The notes under the pieces: model-generated
What the model was told of the DNA's origin: nothing
What the model saw: the letters and a program-made list of their open reading frames with translations, nothing else
Databases searched by the model: none
Assembly: GCF_019613955.1 (NCBI RefSeq)
Contig: NZ_CP080443.1
Span: 1,240,001 to 1,304,000 of the forward strand
DNA: 64,000 nt
Direction of reading: 5' to 3'
Origin: Chryseobacterium sp. LJ668
Lineage (GTDB): Bacteria > Bacteroidota > Bacteroidia > Flavobacteriales > Weeksellaceae
Part shown: in pieces, positions 18,245 to 26,880 of the stretch
How the letters are laid out: each line of letters starts with the position of its first letter
Position numbering within the stretch: position 1 is the stretch's first letter
Position numbers and translations under genes: made by a program

Positions 18245-18323
18245 TTTATCGCAAAGTAAAACAAAGATTTAAAAAAGCAACCAGCTTATTTTAAGATAAA
18301 CTAAGCCGCTAACGCTTAGGAAA
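18245..18323 (+). repeat. Left arm of an approximately 80-bp imperfect inverted repeat
   Basis: Compared with the reverse complement of 18783-18867, this arm shares the blocks TTTATCGCAA, ACAAAGATTT, TAAGATAAAC, CGCTAACGCTTAG and GGAAA in the same order with small gaps. Inside it CTAAGC/GCTTAG (18301-18306 with 18314-18319) forms a local hairpin. It begins 7 bases after the sufB stop and ends before the promoter of the enclosed gene. Confidence 0.8.
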
Positions 18324-18353
18324 GAAATACAAATGAAATTAATTTTCAACTTG

Positions 18354-18361
18354 TATCTTTG
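18354..18361 (+). promoter_or_regulatory. -7 element of the GxxExxY gene
   Basis: TATCTTTG matches TAnnTTTG and lies 14 bases before the start, inside the inverted-repeat cassette. The inserted gene therefore seems to bring its own promoter. No consensus -33 TTG is seen. Confidence 0.55.
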
Positions 18362-18375
18362 CGAAAAACAAACAA

Positions 18376-18762
18376 ATGACAGAAAATGACATTTCAAAGG
18401 TTGTATTTGAAAGCGGATTAAAGATTCATAGAAAATTAGGTGTTGGTTTATTTGAAACCATTTATGAAGATTGTTTATTTTATGAATTAAAGAAAGAAGG
18501 ATTAATAGTTGAAAAACAAAAATTCCTGAATATCCAATATGAAGAACTTATTTTGGAAAGAGCTTTTAAAATGGATTTGTTGATTGAAAATAAAGTCGTT
18601 TTAGAAATCAAATCAGTAGAAAGCTTAAATAATTTTCATGCTTTACAGCTCAAAAATTATTTAAGAATCGGAAACTTTAAGTTAGGAATGCTTCTAAATT
18701 TTAACTCTCAGCTTTTTAAAAACGGAGTAAGAAGAATAGCAAACAATCTTGATCAAATTTAA
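18376..18762 (+). CDS. GxxExxY protein, PD-(D/E)XK nuclease-like
   Basis: A 128-residue member of the GxxExxY family (PDDEXK_3). The defining motif is G24-L-F-E27-T-I-Y30. A nuclease-type core D67...E77-I-K79 is present, so the active-site residues look intact. Members are usually found in several copies per genome, and their biological role is unknown. It interrupts the suf operon between sufB and sufC, flanked by inverted repeats at 18245-18323 and 18783-18867, and has its own -7 element. Same strand as suf, so it does not block read-through. Confidence 0.9.
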   Translation: MTENDISKVVFESGLKIHRKLGVGLFETIYEDCLFYELKKEGLIVEKQKFLNIQYEELILERAFKMDLLIENKVVLEIKSVESLNNFHALQLKNYLRIGNFKLGMLLNFNSQLFKNGVRRIANNLDQI

Positions 18763-18782
18763 ATATTAAAATAAAAATAGTA

Positions 18783-18867
18783 TTTCCTCGCTAAGCGTTA
18801 GCGCCTTTGTTTATCTTAAAGATAACACAGGAGACAAATAAAAATCTTTGTCTAACCTTGCGATAAA
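18783..18867 (+). repeat. Right arm of the inverted repeat
   Basis: The 85-base partner of 18245-18323. It contains its own perfect local hairpin CGCTAA-GCG-TTAGCG (18789-18803). It ends 10 bases before the sufC start. Together with the left arm it encloses the whole GxxExxY gene and promoter. I find no convincing target-site duplication outside the arms. Confidence 0.8.
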
Positions 18868-18877
18868 TTAAAAATAT

Positions 18878-19621
18878 ATGTTAAACATTAAAAACTTACA
18901 TGCCAGAATCGAAGATGGCGCACAAATATTAAAAGGTATCAATCTTGAAATCAAGCCGGGCGAAGTTCACGCGATCATGGGACCAAACGGAGCCGGAAAA
19001 TCTACCCTTTCTTCTGTAATTGCAGGAAAAGAAGATTACGAAGTAACGGAAGGGGAAATCCTTTTTCAAGGTGAAAACATTATTGAAGATGCTCCGGAGG
19101 AAAGAGCTCACAAAGGAATTTTCCTTTCTTTTCAATATCCGGTAGAGATTCCGGGAGTTTCTGTGACGAACTTCATTAAAGCTGCTCTAAACGAAAACAG
19201 AAAAGCAAACGGATTTGAAGATATGCCTGCAAAAGAAATGCTGGCGATGATTCGTGAAAAATCTGAGAAATTAGGAATTAAAAAAGATTTCCTTTCAAGA
19301 TCATTGAACGAAGGATTTTCGGGTGGTGAAAAGAAAAGAAACGAGATTTTCCAGATGATGATGCTGAATCCTAAGTTAGCTATTCTTGACGAAACGGATT
19401 CCGGATTGGATATCGATGCTTTGAGAATCGTTGCAGATGGTGTAAACCAGTTTAAAAACGAAGGAAATGCAGTTCTTTTGATCACGCATTATCAAAGATT
19501 GCTGAATTATATTGAGCCTGATTATGTACACGTTTTAGCGAACGGAAAAATCATAAAAACAGGTGATAAATCTTTAGCTTTAGAATTGGAAAGCAAAGGT
19601 TACGACTGGTTGCTTAACTAA
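18878..19621 (+). CDS. sufC: Fe-S cluster assembly ATPase SufC
   Basis: A 247-residue ABC-type ATPase of the SufBCD complex. Walker A GPNGAGKST is at 35-43. The signature SGGEKKRNE, Walker B LAILDETDSGLD and the switch His in LLITHYQRLL are all present. Length is normal. The gene begins only 10 bases after the right arm of the inverted repeat, so its leader is formed by the inserted element. Confidence 0.96.
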   Translation: MLNIKNLHARIEDGAQILKGINLEIKPGEVHAIMGPNGAGKSTLSSVIAGKEDYEVTEGEILFQGENIIEDAPEERAHKGIFLSFQYPVEIPGVSVTNFIKAALNENRKANGFEDMPAKEMLAMIREKSEKLGIKKDFLSRSLNEGFSGGEKKRNEIFQMMMLNPKLAILDETDSGLDIDALRIVADGVNQFKNEGNAVLLITHYQRLLNYIEPDYVHVLANGKIIKTGDKSLALELESKGYDWLLN

Positions 19622-19717
19622 GAAAATATTTTTGGTTAAGTTTTTTATCAATCCTTAGTCGAAAAGGCAGTGAAAAACTGCGATATTGATACAAATTAAA
19701 TTTATAATAAAGGTGTG

Positions 19718-21043
19718 ATGGCCGAAATATCAGTAATGGCTTTATACGATCAAACAATAGAAAATCACAGTGAATTTTTGGAGAGTCTGCGTCACAGATT
19801 TTTAGATGACGACAGAAAAACGGCGCTGCAGAAGTTTGCAATTAAAGGTTTTCCGACAAAGAAAGACGAAGAATACAAGTATACCAACATCAAAGAAATC
19901 ACGGAGAAAGATTATAATTTTTTCCCGAAAGAAAGTCACAACATCACCAAAGAACAGCTTGATGAGCTGCACTTGGGAGAAGAAAATTTTGACTGGATTG
20001 TTTTTGTAAACGGTCAGCTTCGTAAAGAGCTTTCAAGCATTTCTATCGAAAATGCAGAATTTTTATCTTTCAATTATGCTTTGAATGATGAGAATCATAA
20101 AGATATTTTCGATCAATATTTTAATACGATTGCGGCAAAAGATTTAGCTTTTACCAATTTAAATCAGGCTTACTGCAAATACGGATTTTTCCTGAAAGTT
20201 CCGAAAAATGTGATTATCGAAAAACCGATCCACGTTTTTTATCTTTCTCAAAATCAGGAAGAAAACACTTTCTACAACACCAGAAACTTATTGATTGTAG
20301 AAGAAGGAGCGAAAGTTGAAATCATCGAAAGTCATCATAATTTTGACGAAATTTTTGTGTTTACCAATTCGGTAACTGAAATTTTCACGTATCAGAATGC
20401 AAAAGCAGACTGGCACAAAATTCAGAATGACAGTGATACTTCTTATTTGGTAGATCACACATTTGCTAAACAGGAAAGAGACAGTTTAACGACGGTAAAT
20501 ACATTTACATTCGGAGGAAAAATCATCAGAAACAATCTGGATTTTATTCATAACGGAGAAAATATCAACTCTTTCATGAATGGAATCACGATTATCGGGA
20601 AAGATCAGTTGGTCGATCACCACACGGCGGTTCACCATAACACGCCAAACTGTCAGAGTTATCAGAATTACAAAGGTATTTATAAAGATAAATCTCACGG
20701 AGTTTTTAACGGAAAAGTATTTGTAAATAAGATCGCTCAGAAAACCAACGCTTATCAGCAAAACAACAACGTTTTATTAAGCGAAGGAGCAACAATTGAC
20801 ACCAAGCCTCAATTGGAGATTTTCGCAGACGATGTGAAGTGTTCTCACGGTTGTACAGTTGGTCAGTTGAATAAAGATGCTTTATTTTATTTGAGAGCGA
20901 GAGGTATTTCTAAAAAAGAAGCACAAGCATTATTGCTTTACGCTTTTGCCAATGACGCAATGCAGAATATCGACATTGAGCCATTAAAAGTAAAAATCGA
21001 GCAACTTTTAGCAGAAAAACTTGAAGTTACTATGGAATTCTAA
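19718..21043 (+). CDS. sufD: Fe-S cluster assembly protein SufD
   Basis: A 441-residue SufD, partner of SufB and SufC. It shows KKDEEYKYTN near the N-terminus and the conserved C-terminal DVKCSHGCTVG followed by YLRARGI. I give the ATG at 19718. An in-frame GTG at 19715 and an ATG at 19736 (MALYDQTIE) are alternatives, the last being close to the usual family start. It lies about 96 bases after sufC and ends at a strong terminator. The cysteine desulfurase sufS, often next, is absent. Confidence 0.93.
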   Translation: MAEISVMALYDQTIENHSEFLESLRHRFLDDDRKTALQKFAIKGFPTKKDEEYKYTNIKEITEKDYNFFPKESHNITKEQLDELHLGEENFDWIVFVNGQLRKELSSISIENAEFLSFNYALNDENHKDIFDQYFNTIAAKDLAFTNLNQAYCKYGFFLKVPKNVIIEKPIHVFYLSQNQEENTFYNTRNLLIVEEGAKVEIIESHHNFDEIFVFTNSVTEIFTYQNAKADWHKIQNDSDTSYLVDHTFAKQERDSLTTVNTFTFGGKIIRNNLDFIHNGENINSFMNGITIIGKDQLVDHHTAVHHNTPNCQSYQNYKGIYKDKSHGVFNGKVFVNKIAQKTNAYQQNNNVLLSEGATIDTKPQLEIFADDVKCSHGCTVGQLNKDALFYLRARGISKKEAQALLLYAFANDAMQNIDIEPLKVKIEQLLAEKLEVTMEF

Positions 21044-21062
21044 AATTCCATTTAAACATAAG

Positions 21063-21094
21063 AAAGAAAGCACTTCAATCGAAGTGCTTTCTTT
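21063..21094. terminator. Hairpin terminator after sufD
   Basis: A perfect 14-bp stem (21063-21076 with 21081-21094), AATC loop, between the convergent sufD and DUF3078 genes. The right arm ends CTTT rather than in a long T-run. Confidence 0.85.
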
Positions 21095-21113
21095 GTGTAT
21101 ATTGATCTCAAAT

Positions 21114-22046
21114 CTATTTCTTTAACCACCACTGACTGTCTTTTCTGTCAGAACGTTTCACACCGTTATCAATGTTGTAGGCAAAACCAATCCCTAAAGT
21201 CTGCTTCAACTGTGTTTTCTGGATTTGATCATGGTCATACATCAAATCTAAAGTCACAATGGATGATACAAATCTGTTGATTTTCATATTTAAAAGCATA
21301 TTGTACGACAACACCATATGATCAGGTTTATCTAAATAATTAGAGAAAATAGAACCTGTATTTGTCATTTCGATATTTTCCATGAGTTTTACTTTATAAA
21401 TGGCAGAACCGAGAAAACCGATCTGCATCAGGAAAAAATCACCATCAGCCTTCAAACCATAGTTTCCGCCTAACTGCAATTCTTTATCTAAAACAAAGGT
21501 AAATCTTCCGTTGGCAGGTCTTAAAGTAACCGTAAGATTCTCGTCAGGTCTGTAAGTGATACCCAGACCGGCATTCACGTATCCAGGAGCCATAAAGTTT
21601 GAAATTTTCTTAGCTTCAGGATTATTACCATCTTCAAAACCGCCTGAAAATTGCGAAAGTACACTCGCTCCCGTAGAAACGTACCAGCTTTTTGAAAACT
21701 GTCGTCCGTAGTTGGTAGAAACATTCAGAACATCCTGAGTTTTTCTTGTTCCCACGCCTTTTGTAGTGTTTTGTCCGTAATTTAGAATAATGATATTTTC
21801 CCAAAGATGACGACCTTTTTCGTATACAAGATTATAATTTGCACTTGCGAGCCATCCTACATTATTAGCTCCACCTCCTACCCAATTTGAGAAAGCTGCC
21901 TGATTAAACATGAGGCTGTTTTTTGCAACGACAGACCAGTGTCTCGGTTTTTTGATGGTGTCAGCTGCTGCAGAATCGCTGATGATTACCTGTGCAAATG
22001 AATATACACACAGATACAAAGAAAGCAAAACGAAAATCTTTTTCAT
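21114..22046 (-). CDS. DUF3078 outer-membrane-type protein
   Basis: A 310-residue protein with a signal peptide (MKKIFVLLSLYLCVYSFA). The mature part consists of alternating beta strands rich in aromatic and Asn/Gly residues. FNQAAFSNWVGGGANNVGWLA near the start is the hallmark of DUF3078, probably a small outer-membrane beta-barrel. I start at the inner ATG (22046) rather than MRY at 22055. The -7 element at 22067-22074 would leave almost no leader for the longer form. Function unknown. Confidence 0.85.
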   Translation of the reverse strand: MKKIFVLLSLYLCVYSFAQVIISDSAAADTIKKPRHWSVVAKNSLMFNQAAFSNWVGGGANNVGWLASANYNLVYEKGRHLWENIIILNYGQNTTKGVGTRKTQDVLNVSTNYGRQFSKSWYVSTGASVLSQFSGGFEDGNNPEAKKISNFMAPGYVNAGLGITYRPDENLTVTLRPANGRFTFVLDKELQLGGNYGLKADGDFFLMQIGFLGSAIYKVKLMENIEMTNTGSIFSNYLDKPDHMVLSYNMLLNMKINRFVSSIVTLDLMYDHDQIQKTQLKQTLGIGFAYNIDNGVKRSDRKDSQWWLKK

Positions 22047-22066
22047 ATATCTCATTTTTTCAAGTG

Positions 22067-22074
22067 CAAAAATA
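22067..22074 (-). promoter_or_regulatory. -7 element of the DUF3078 gene
   Basis: On the minus strand this reads TATTTTTG, 20 bases before the chosen start at 22046. It favours that start over the one at 22055. Confidence 0.55.
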
Positions 22075-22261
22075 AAGATATAATGTTATATAGAAGGTTT
22101 ACAGGGTTTAACGGTTTTGTAAAAGGATTGTTTTACGCCATCATTTCAAACAAAAAAGTTTTAAAAACATTACATTTTGTCTTGAATAAGTGATAAAATT
22201 TAAAATCATCGACAAATTTTCCGAAATTTATACTTGGCTTTTGATTTGACACTTTTCCGGT

Positions 22262-23029
22262 ATGTTTAAAAATGTAATTTACAAAAATGCAATCATCTAT
22301 CCTCTGCTGATGCTGAGTGCTATGTGGTTCGGATATTTTCTACAGATGCAGGGCTTTTTTGCAAGTTGCTTTGGAGCAATTATTCCTTTGTTGCCGGAAG
22401 GTTTGCTTGGAATTATCACGTCCCCTCTCCTCCATGGGAGCGTTGATCATATTGTTGGAAACTCAATTCCCATAGCTGTTTTAATGGGACTTCTTTATCA
22501 GTTTTACCCATTAGTAGCCAACAAAGTTTTTATTATTGGCTGGCTTGCTACCGGACTTTTGCTTTGGACTCTTCCACCAATTGATTTTCTCACAGGCGAA
22601 TATATATACACCTGTACCATCGGAGCAAGCGGTGTTGTGTATGTTCTTGCTTTTTTTCTTTTCTTCAGTGGCGTCTTTAAATGGAATATGACACTTCTTA
22701 CCATCTCACTTTTGGTCGTTCTATATTACGGAAGTTTGATCTGGGGAATGCTTCCTGAAGAGCTTTTCTATAATATGCAGGAACCCAGTAAAATTTCCTG
22801 GCAGGCTCATTTATCTGGTGCTGTTGTGGGAAGTATTTTGGCTTTTGTATTTAAAAATATAGGCGAAAAAAAGAAAAGATTCATCTGGGAATTCCCTAAC
22901 TATTATAGTGAAAAAGACGATAAGCTTTGGCAGGAATACAAAGAAAACCATCCTGATGATTTTTTAGAATTACCATACAAAAAAAACGAAGATCTTTGGG
23001 ATCATTTAGAAGAAATCAGAAGAAAATAA
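22262..23029 (+). CDS. Rhomboid family intramembrane serine protease
   Basis: A 255-residue membrane protein with about six helices. The catalytic Ser is S123 in IGASG and the partner His is H183 in QAHLSG. HGSVDHIVGN (58-67) supplies the conserved His and Asn of the oxyanion region. The last 60 residues are a charged cytoplasmic tail. It would cleave single-pass membrane proteins within the bilayer; substrates are unknown. dprA begins 35 bases later and may be co-transcribed. Confidence 0.92.
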   Translation: MFKNVIYKNAIIYPLLMLSAMWFGYFLQMQGFFASCFGAIIPLLPEGLLGIITSPLLHGSVDHIVGNSIPIAVLMGLLYQFYPLVANKVFIIGWLATGLLLWTLPPIDFLTGEYIYTCTIGASGVVYVLAFFLFFSGVFKWNMTLLTISLLVVLYYGSLIWGMLPEELFYNMQEPSKISWQAHLSGAVVGSILAFVFKNIGEKKKRFIWEFPNYYSEKDDKLWQEYKENHPDDFLELPYKKNEDLWDHLEEIRRK

Positions 23030-23064
23030 ATCCTAATTTATTACATTTGAATAAAATAACACAA

Positions 23065-24174
23065 ATGTATTCTGAAGAACATCTCTACTCTATCGCACTT
23101 CGTGAGTGTAATTTTATTGGTGACATTAATTTCTTTAAGCTGGTACGATCTTTTGGGAGCGCAAAAAACGTTTGGGAATCTGCAAAAAAACAACTCGGTA
23201 AAACCGACGGAATCGGAACAAAAACTGTTTCCGATATCGGAAATGCAGAACATCTAAAATTTGCAGAAAAAGAACTCTTATTTTGCGAAAAAAATTCCAT
23301 AAAAATCAATCTGCGCCATCAGAATGAGCTGCCTTTTTTATTGGCGGAATGTGACGATGCACCTTCGATTTTGTATCAAAAGGGCAATTTTGAGAGAAAT
23401 TTAAAACCCATCAGTTTAGTTGGTACGCGAAACATTACAGCTTATGGCAAAAAATTCATAGAAGACTTTTTCGAAGAAGTAAAAACACATCAATTTATTT
23501 CCGTCAGTGGTTTGGCTTTAGGAGTTGATAAAGAAGTTCATGAGGAATCCTTAAAACATCAAATTCCTACGATTGGAGTGTTGGCTCATGGTTTTCACAC
23601 GTTTTATCCTTCAAAAAACAGAAAACTTTCAGAAAAAATCATTGAGGAAAATGGGGGCCTGCTTACAGAATTCAATTCTTCCCGAAAACCTGACAGAGAA
23701 AATTTCATACAAAGAAACAGAATTGTTGCCGGTATTTCTCCCGCTACTATTGTTGTTGAAACTGCGTTTGGGGGCGGATCGATCAGTACTGCAACCTTTG
23801 CGAACAACTACAACAGAGATGTTTTTTCATTGCCCGGAAAGATTACGGATAAGTACAGCCAAGGTTGTAATCATCTTATTTTTCAGAATAAAGCGACTGC
23901 AATTTCCACCTTTAAAGATTTGCTAAATTTAGTAGGATTCAACGATCCAAAAGAAAAAATAGAAGAGCTTTTTTCTTATAGCCACTCAACAATTCAATTG
24001 TCTGAAAATCAAGAATTAATTTATAATAAAATTGCGGCAAACCCGCACATTTCTTTAGATGATTTGGCTGAGCAAATTTCCACTGTCTCACACAAATTGT
24101 TGCCTGTGATTCTAGAATTAGAGCTTTTAGGGAAAGTAAAATCGTTTTCAGGGAGACAATTTGTAGCAATATGA
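23065..24174 (+). CDS. dprA: DNA-processing protein DprA
   Basis: A 369-residue DprA/Smf, which loads RecA onto incoming single-stranded DNA in transformation. The Rossmann-like core has SLVGTRNITAYG, SVSGLALGVD, GGLLTEF and a nucleic-acid loop ETAFGGGSISTA. N- and C-terminal helical domains (the latter DprA winged-helix-like) are present. I chose the ATG at 23065 (MYSEEHLYSIAL). The frame extends upstream to 22996, overlapping the rhomboid end, but that part does not look like DprA. Confidence 0.93.
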   Translation: MYSEEHLYSIALRECNFIGDINFFKLVRSFGSAKNVWESAKKQLGKTDGIGTKTVSDIGNAEHLKFAEKELLFCEKNSIKINLRHQNELPFLLAECDDAPSILYQKGNFERNLKPISLVGTRNITAYGKKFIEDFFEEVKTHQFISVSGLALGVDKEVHEESLKHQIPTIGVLAHGFHTFYPSKNRKLSEKIIEENGGLLTEFNSSRKPDRENFIQRNRIVAGISPATIVVETAFGGGSISTATFANNYNRDVFSLPGKITDKYSQGCNHLIFQNKATAISTFKDLLNLVGFNDPKEKIEELFSYSHSTIQLSENQELIYNKIAANPHISLDDLAEQISTVSHKLLPVILELELLGKVKSFSGRQFVAI

Positions 24175-24364
24175 AAATTAATGATTTCTTAATATTTCAT
24201 TATTTCATATATAACATTTAATTTTTAATAAAATTTAATTCATAATTGTCAATTTAATAATATTCTGTTGCATTATTATTGAATTATCAGCAAATATTAA
24301 ATAAGCTATTGTGAATCTTGAAAAAAAAATTAAATTTGTTGACATAATATTCAACCTTACTTAT

Positions 24365-25723
24365 ATGGAACAATATAATATTGACCAGAAAATTCAGGAA
24401 TTTATTGCTAAAATTGAGGCAAAAAATCCAAACGAACCGGAATTCTTACAGGCCGTAAAAGAAGTTGCCATTACTGTAATTCCGTTTATCCTTACCAGAA
24501 AAGAATATACCGGCATGAAGCTTCTAGAGAGAATGGCCGAAGCTGAAAGGATTATTATTTTCAGAGTTCCATGGGTTGACGACAAAGGAGAAATTCAGGT
24601 AAACAGAGGGTTCAGAATTCAGATGAACTCTGCAATCGGACCTTACAAAGGGGGAATTCGTTTTCATCCTACAGTAAACCTTTCTGTACTTAAATTCTTA
24701 GCATTCGAGCAGGTTTTCAAAAACTCTCTAACGACACTTCCGATGGGAGGTGGAAAAGGAGGTTCAGATTTTGATCCGCAAGGAAAAACAGATATGGAAG
24801 TAATGCGTTTTTGCCAGGCTTTCATGACAGAACTTTGCAAACATATCGGTCCAGAAACTGACGTTCCTGCAGGAGACATTGGTGTTGGAGCAAGAGAAAT
24901 AGGATATTTATTTGGTCAGTATAAAAAGATCAGAAACGAATTTACAGGAGTTCTTACAGGAAAAGGTCTTGCTTATGGAGGATCACTGATCCGTCCTGAA
25001 GCGACTGGTTACGGGGTTGTATACTTCGCTGAACAAATGCTGAAGACAATCGGACAGACTTTTAAAGATAAAACGGTAACTGTTTCAGGTTTCGGAAACG
25101 TAGCTTGGGGTGTTATTAAAAAAATAAACGAACTTGGAGGAAAAGTAGTTACCCTTTCAGGACCAGACGGTTATGTTTATGACAAAGACGGTATTGAAGG
25201 AGAAAAAATTGAATATTTATTAGAATTAAGAGCTTCTGGAAATAACAGGGCTGAAGATTATGCTAAAAAATATCCATCAGCTGTATTCCACGCAGGAAAA
25301 CGTCCTTGGGAAGTTAAATGCGACGTGGCAATTCCTTCGGCAACTCAAAACGAACTGGATGTTGAAGATGCTAAATTATTGGTAGAAAACGGATGTGTCT
25401 GTGTTACTGAAGCTGCGAATATGCCTTCTACATTAGATGCTATTAATTATTTCCTTGAGAACAAGGTATTATTCTCTCCGGGGAAAGCTTCAAACGCAGG
25501 TGGCGTTGCTACTTCAGGTTTAGAAATGACTCAAAACTCAATCAGACTCAACTGGACTTCTGAAGAAGTTGATGCAAGATTGAAGGAAATCATGATCGGA
25601 ATTCACAAAGCGTGCAGAGATTATGGAAAAGAGGAAGACGGCTATGTCAACTACGTAAAAGGCGCCAACATTGCCGGATTCGTAAAAGTTGCAGAAGCAA
25701 TGCTTGCTCAAGGTGTAGTATAA
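24365..25723 (+). CDS. gdhA: Glutamate dehydrogenase, hexameric type
   Basis: A 452-residue glutamate dehydrogenase interconverting glutamate and 2-oxoglutarate plus ammonia. The catalytic-site motif LPMGGGKGGSDFDP is present, with GNVAWG in the nucleotide-binding fold. The length is that of the short hexameric, usually NADPH-linked, form; cofactor choice is not proved. I chose the ATG at 24365 (MEQYNIDQK); a GTG at 24311 would add 18 residues without family support. The 190-base gap upstream is very AT-rich and holds no clear promoter match. Confidence 0.94.
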   Translation: MEQYNIDQKIQEFIAKIEAKNPNEPEFLQAVKEVAITVIPFILTRKEYTGMKLLERMAEAERIIIFRVPWVDDKGEIQVNRGFRIQMNSAIGPYKGGIRFHPTVNLSVLKFLAFEQVFKNSLTTLPMGGGKGGSDFDPQGKTDMEVMRFCQAFMTELCKHIGPETDVPAGDIGVGAREIGYLFGQYKKIRNEFTGVLTGKGLAYGGSLIRPEATGYGVVYFAEQMLKTIGQTFKDKTVTVSGFGNVAWGVIKKINELGGKVVTLSGPDGYVYDKDGIEGEKIEYLLELRASGNNRAEDYAKKYPSAVFHAGKRPWEVKCDVAIPSATQNELDVEDAKLLVENGCVCVTEAANMPSTLDAINYFLENKVLFSPGKASNAGGVATSGLEMTQNSIRLNWTSEEVDARLKEIMIGIHKACRDYGKEEDGYVNYVKGANIAGFVKVAEAMLAQGVV

Positions 25724-25728
25724 AATAT

Positions 25729-25757
25729 AAAGGTCGGGAAGTTTTCCCGGCCTTTTT
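25729..25757 (+). terminator. Terminator after gdhA
   Basis: A 12-bp stem with one G-U pair (25729-25740 with 25744-25755), followed by T's to 25757, starting 6 bases after the gdhA stop. Confidence 0.85.
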
Positions 25758-25805
25758 CATTAAGCCTGTCCCGGGATAATGGGAAAAAAGTAATAGTGAA
25801 AGAGG

Positions 25806-25835
25806 AAAGCGTTGAATTTATTCAGCGCTTTTTTT
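25806..25835 (+). terminator. Second hairpin with T-run upstream of the DUF1801 gene
   Basis: AAAGCGTTGAAT (25806-25817) pairs with ATTCAGCGCTTT (25820-25831) with one G-U pair, and T's follow to 25835. It lies between gdhA and the DUF1801 start at 25856, either as a second terminator or as an attenuator for that gene. Confidence 0.6.
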
Positions 25836-25855
25836 ATTTTTATGAAAAGATTCTA

Positions 25856-26224
25856 ATGAAAAATACATTCAAATCTATAGATGAATATTTTCTTTTATTT
25901 TCTGAGGAAATTCAGATAAAATTTGAAATTTTAAGAAAGACACTTCACTCTCAAGATTCTGAAATCGAAGAGTATATAGGTTATCAAATGCCCGGATTTA
26001 AATATAAAGATAAACCGCTGGCCTATTTTGCTGGTTATAAAAAGCATATTGGTTTTTATCCCGGTCCCGAAGCCATCAGACATTTTGAAAGTGAATTTAA
26101 AAATAGAAAGTACAAGTTTTCTAAAGGTGCTGTTCGGTTTCCTTTAAATGAAGATTTGCCTTTAGATTTGATAGAAAAAGTAGTACAGTTAAGAATGATG
26201 GAAATTGAACAGAAAAAATCCTGA
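25856..26224 (+). CDS. DUF1801 (YdhG-like) protein
   Basis: A 122-residue cytoplasmic protein of the DUF1801 family with the characteristic EEYIGYQMPGFKYKDKPLAYFAGYKKHIGFYP pattern in separate pieces (GYQMPGFKY, YFAGYKKHIGFYP) and KGAVRFPL. The fold is frataxin/YjbR-like and the function is unknown. I start at 25856 because the longer frame from 25796 would include a terminator-like hairpin. Confidence 0.8.
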   Translation: MKNTFKSIDEYFLLFSEEIQIKFEILRKTLHSQDSEIEEYIGYQMPGFKYKDKPLAYFAGYKKHIGFYPGPEAIRHFESEFKNRKYKFSKGAVRFPLNEDLPLDLIEKVVQLRMMEIEQKKS

Positions 26225-26388
26225 AACATAAGATTCCAGGATTTCATTCTACTTATATACTAAAACTACTTCAAAAAGCAAATCAATTGGGGGTTGATTT
26301 AATGTTTAAACGTTCATAGCGTGATAAAATTTTATTGGATCTAGCTTTTAACTAAAGTTTAGGATTTTTTCTAATAATTTAAGATCAC

Positions 26389-26880
26389 TTATTTATTGAC
26401 TGTGAGCATCATCTTTTCTACAAACTCAAAAGCAGCCGGACAAATCAAGGTATTCTTTATCATCAGATCATTGATCTGATAGATCTTTTTCCGGTCAGTA
26501 TGAGGATATTCTCGGCAGGCTTTTGGGCGAACGTCATAAATCGAACAGGTATTATCACCATTAAGAAAAAAGCATGGCAGATTTTGAAGAACTTTATCGT
26601 TATCTTCATCCACACGCAAAAATTTCGCTTCAAAATCTGCCTGTTTCATCCGCAGATGCTTTGAGATCCGTTCTATATCTTTTTCAGTGTAAAGCGGGCC
26701 TGTAGTTTTACAGCAGTTGGCGCACTGCAGACAATCTATCTTTTCAAATACTTTTTCGTGAGTTTCTTCAACGATATAGTCAAGATTTTTAGGGGGCTTC
26801 TTTTTCAGACCATCCAGAAACTTTCTGTGCTCTTTCTGCTTTTGTAAAGCCTGCTTTTTGTAAAACTCTAAATTCTTCAT
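26389..26880 (-). CDS. YkgJ-type cysteine-cluster protein
   Basis: A 163-residue protein with the YkgJ Cys pattern: CLQCANCC followed by CFF, CSIYDVRPKACREYP. These Cys probably bind zinc or an Fe-S cluster; the function of the family is unknown. The start overlaps the stop of the upstream Kir gene by 4 bases (ATGA), so the two are translationally coupled. Confidence 0.85.
   Translation of the reverse strand: MKNLEFYKKQALQKQKEHRKFLDGLKKKPPKNLDYIVEETHEKVFEKIDCLQCANCCKTTGPLYTEKDIERISKHLRMKQADFEAKFLRVDEDNDKVLQNLPCFFLNGDNTCSIYDVRPKACREYPHTDRKKIYQINDLMIKNTLICPAAFEFVEKMMLTVNK

Noticed and set aside
18238..18878. Target-site duplication around the GxxExxY cassette
   Set aside because: Sequences just outside the arms show no convincing matching direct repeat, so classic transposition cannot be claimed.
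26280..26300. AAATCAA/TTGATTT hairpin near the DUF1801 stop
   Set aside because: Short stem, G-rich loop and no T-run; too weak to call a terminator.
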